A stretch of DNA of 64,000 nucleotides from JAIYDQ01 sp034408855 (GTDB taxonomy: Bacteria; Planctomycetota; Planctomycetia; Pirellulales; Pirellulaceae), in contig JAWXCK010000228.1 in assembly GCA_034408855.1 (NCBI GenBank), forward strand, positions 28,651 to 92,650, in the 5' to 3' direction. The notes beneath the pieces were generated by a model that saw nothing but the letters and a program-made list of their open reading frames with translations, did no database searches and was not told the origin of the DNA. Below are positions 62,204 to 64,000 of this stretch, in pieces (positions within the stretch are counted from its first letter, which is position 1; every line of letters starts with the position of its first letter). The position numbers and the translations under genes were made by a program.

Positions 62204-63184
62204 CTATTTCAATTGTTGAGTCCTATTCTTGGAGTCTTTGTTAATGGGTTTGAGAAATTCATCCCATTTTTTTACGTCGACCTTCAGTTCGTCAAGTTCG
62301 GCGAACGTCATTTCCGGATCGTTAACACTCAGCCATTCGATATCTATCGTTCCAACTTCGTCTGCAGGAATTCCGTTTGCGAAGGTAGATGTGACATCGG
62401 GAAGCTGTTCTTCACCAGAAAACGACACTTCAACCGGTAGATAAACTCCTGACTCCTCAAGATACTTGACGTCATGGACCAAAAGGGTTTTCGAAACGCC
62501 ATTTTCCTCGCGAGTAACGATACGTTGCGTTACCGTCAACGAAATTGGATCAACGACGTAAACCGTACGACCTTTCTCACCATCATTGATGATCCGCATG
62601 GTCCCATCCGGTGCGGTTTGAACAACGCACTCGTTATATGCGGCGAGCAACCGGTTACTCAACTCTTCGATTGGTTTCGTCAACCAAATACGCAGTGGTC
62701 CGAAAATACCAACGTAATGTGGTAGTTCAATCTGATCTTTACGACAAAACATTTCAAAATCGACTTGCTGTGGGCGGTCAATATCTCCCGAGTGATGAAG
62801 CATCCGACGGATTGCTTGTCCGTCATTGAAGCTCGCTAAACGAGTATCTGCCTTTGAAAATTGAGGAAAACGCTTTGATTGGTTCGATTCGATCGTTATT
62901 CGACGAACGATAAAAATTCTATGTTTGTTGAGGTCAGCAATAAGGCGATAGGAAATAGTAGTTTCTATGGGCGGCGCTTTTTCGGCGTTTGCCGCATCTT
63001 GAACCGTAAGCGAACTCCACTTGTCAACGCGAACGTCAAAAGTTCGAACCGATGCTTGGCTTTCAAGAATTCCCTTCATTAAGCTGTAGGCATGCGCGTA
63101 CTTTTCGTCGATTGGCTGTCCAAAAAGTTTGGATGACGTTGGAACAATTGCGGCAATGACGATTGCCAAATTCAAGATTCGCAA
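62204..63184 (-). CDS. Secreted protein of unknown function (LolA-like topology possible)
   Basis: 326 aa. Signal peptide about 1-22 (IVIAAIVPTSSKLFGQ). The mature protein alternates long beta strands and polar loops (TTISYRLIADLNKHRIFIVRR, YVVDPISLTVTQRIVTREENG, GVYLPVEVSFSG), which resembles outer-membrane lipoprotein carrier/regulator folds, but no signature is decisive. The C-terminal 50 residues are acidic. Convergent with the nucleotidyltransferase-like gene. Confidence 0.65.
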   Translation of the reverse strand: MRILNLAIVIAAIVPTSSKLFGQPIDEKYAHAYSLMKGILESQASVRTFDVRVDKWSSLTVQDAANAEKAPPIETTISYRLIADLNKHRIFIVRRITIESNQSKRFPQFSKADTRLASFNDGQAIRRMLHHSGDIDRPQQVDFEMFCRKDQIELPHYVGIFGPLRIWLTKPIEELSNRLLAAYNECVVQTAPDGTMRIINDGEKGRTVYVVDPISLTVTQRIVTREENGVSKTLLVHDVKYLEESGVYLPVEVSFSGEEQLPDVTSTFANGIPADEVGTIDIEWLSVNDPEMTFAELDELKVDVKKWDEFLKPINKDSKNRTQQLK

Positions 63185-63390
63185 AGGTAAAATCCTTTCA
63201 CGTTGGGATTCATGTATATCTCGCCGTTATACTTGACTATGGATACCAACCGATCCCGGTTGTATCGCGAGATTCCACTTCAGCAAACGTCGACATCGTT
63301 ACGCAACGCGGTCGACAAAAATGGCGAATCTGTTCGCTTGAAATCAGTCTAATTTCTTGTTCGAAAGTAAGACGTATTCTTGCTAAATTC

Positions 63391-63864
63391 CTATGGATCG
63401 CACTCGACTGGAGGACATTCGTCTGGAGGACACTCGTCTGGAACTGGGCAGTCACCTGTAATTTCAGGAAGATACATTCCAAGTAACCCAGACTCCAGAG
63501 TCATCCTAGATGAACAAATTCCGTCTTCTCCCTGAACAGCATCATTGCATTTACAAATATACTGATGGCCACAAAACTGAGGAAAATCTCCCTCGCGATA
63601 GTCATCTCCACCTTCTTCGGATTCTCGCCAATCGGCGTAGAAGTACGACATTCCCGGATCTGAAATGTCGACGACCCCACATTCTGTGTTGTGTCCCGAA
63701 CACGTATCACCCAAACAATTGGCACCCATGAAATCGTCGCACGAACTTTCGACATACACAAGACAGTCGGTATACTGTTGTGCAAGCGAACACTTCTGCC
63801 AAGTTGTTAATGCGATCAACGCTAGCGCAAAACACTTTAATCTAGCTGTCACGTTACGTTTCAA
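63391..63864 (-). CDS. Cys-rich secreted protein with ECPPD C-terminal repeats
   Basis: 157 aa. Signal peptide about 1-28, then an acidic mature part with about 13 cysteines and no recognised domain. The last 20 residues repeat the pentamer ECPPD (DECPPDECPPVEC), coded by a 15-bp tandem unit at 63406-63450. Disulfide bonding outside the cytoplasm is likely. Length after processing is about 130 residues. Confidence 0.7.
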   Translation of the reverse strand: MKRNVTARLKCFALALIALTTWQKCSLAQQYTDCLVYVESSCDDFMGANCLGDTCSGHNTECGVVDISDPGMSYFYADWRESEEGGDDYREGDFPQFCGHQYICKCNDAVQGEDGICSSRMTLESGLLGMYLPEITGDCPVPDECPPDECPPVECDP

Positions 63865-64000
63865 TTCTTAGTCTCCTAATTAGGGCTCTTCCGCAGAAAC
63901 CGTGGGTGGTTTTCGTGATCCGCAATCGATTTTAGCCGTGAAATACAAGGAAAACACTGGACTGAGTGATTGCAAAAACCAAGGTTCGCTTTCTAATCGG
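63865..64000. other. Window-end spacer
   Basis: No reading frame, RNA or repeat supported in the last 136 bases. Confidence 0.5.

Noticed and set aside
1..64000. CRISPR arrays, rRNA or replication origin
   Set aside because: No regularly spaced direct repeats, rRNA signatures or DnaA-box clusters were seen by eye.

Overview
The window looks like a chromosomal segment of a planctomycete, probably of the Pirellula/Rhodopirellula group. The evidence is family content rather than any marker tree. There is a LEPR-XLL/dockerin protein, a DUF1559 pseudopilin-like protein and a PEP-CTERM protein. There is also a SUMF1-domain protein, a sulfotransferase, two secreted or cytosolic TIM-barrel sugar isomerases, DUF11 lipoprotein architecture and a split Tad pilus locus. 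No rRNA, tRNA, CRISPR, prophage or insertion sequence was recognised. About 51 protein genes are supported, mostly housekeeping, with several planctomycete-specific secreted proteins.

Layout. 1-2585: DUF11 lipoprotein whose 5' end lies outside the window. 2679-6750 (minus): korA-korB-dusB, a ferredoxin-dependent 2-oxoglutarate oxidoreductase plus a tRNA dihydrouridine synthase. 6931-16341 (minus): one long directon cpaB-cpaC-cpaE-tilS-WXG100-like-FtsK/EssC-like. It joins part of a Tad pilus machine to a possible type VII-like secretion pair. 16550-18668 (plus): a near-consensus promoter and a cobalamin riboswitch, followed by a DUF1559 pseudopilin-like gene and a DUF4465 PEP-CTERM gene. 18754-24490: FHA-GAF-nucleotide cyclase, Tat-exported isomerase, dockerin protein and an exported methyltransferase. 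24677-29616: isomerase, prenyltransferase-repeat protein, RadC with an extra N-terminal domain, rhomboid and a thioredoxin-like protein. 29624-32041 (minus): lipA and folC. 32305-41353 (plus): ABC ATPase, permease, an unrecognised partner, rhomboid, lysA, ftsY and an old-yellow-enzyme family oxidoreductase. 41471-45234: rpsT (minus), cobA-hemD fusion, a membrane protein and an aminotransferase. 45412-52447: flhA, sulfotransferase, xerC/D, galE, plsC and a Flp pilin. 52632-57071 (minus): a small secreted protein, glyQS, prmC, prfA and rpmE. 57296-63864: glycosyltransferase, exported beta-propeller-like protein, SUMF1 protein, a nucleotidyltransferase-like protein and two secreted proteins.

The best candidate for an undescribed system is the cobalamin-riboswitch operon at 16550-18668. 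A DUF4465 protein with a PEP-CTERM anchor and a type II pseudopilin-like protein sit alone behind a B12 sensor. This suggests a planctomycete surface B12-capture module; the inference rests on the riboswitch plus the reported B12 link of DUF4465 proteins in Bacteroidetes (recalled, not checked). A second candidate is the small WXG100-like gene at 10902-11132, next to a three-domain FtsK/SpoIIIE ATPase.

Non-coding structure. Palindromic dispersed elements recur at 21836, 28352, 45279 and (partly) 49832, and there are two further long inverted repeats at 59799 and 61099. All functional calls come from reading motifs by eye; no database search or folding was run.
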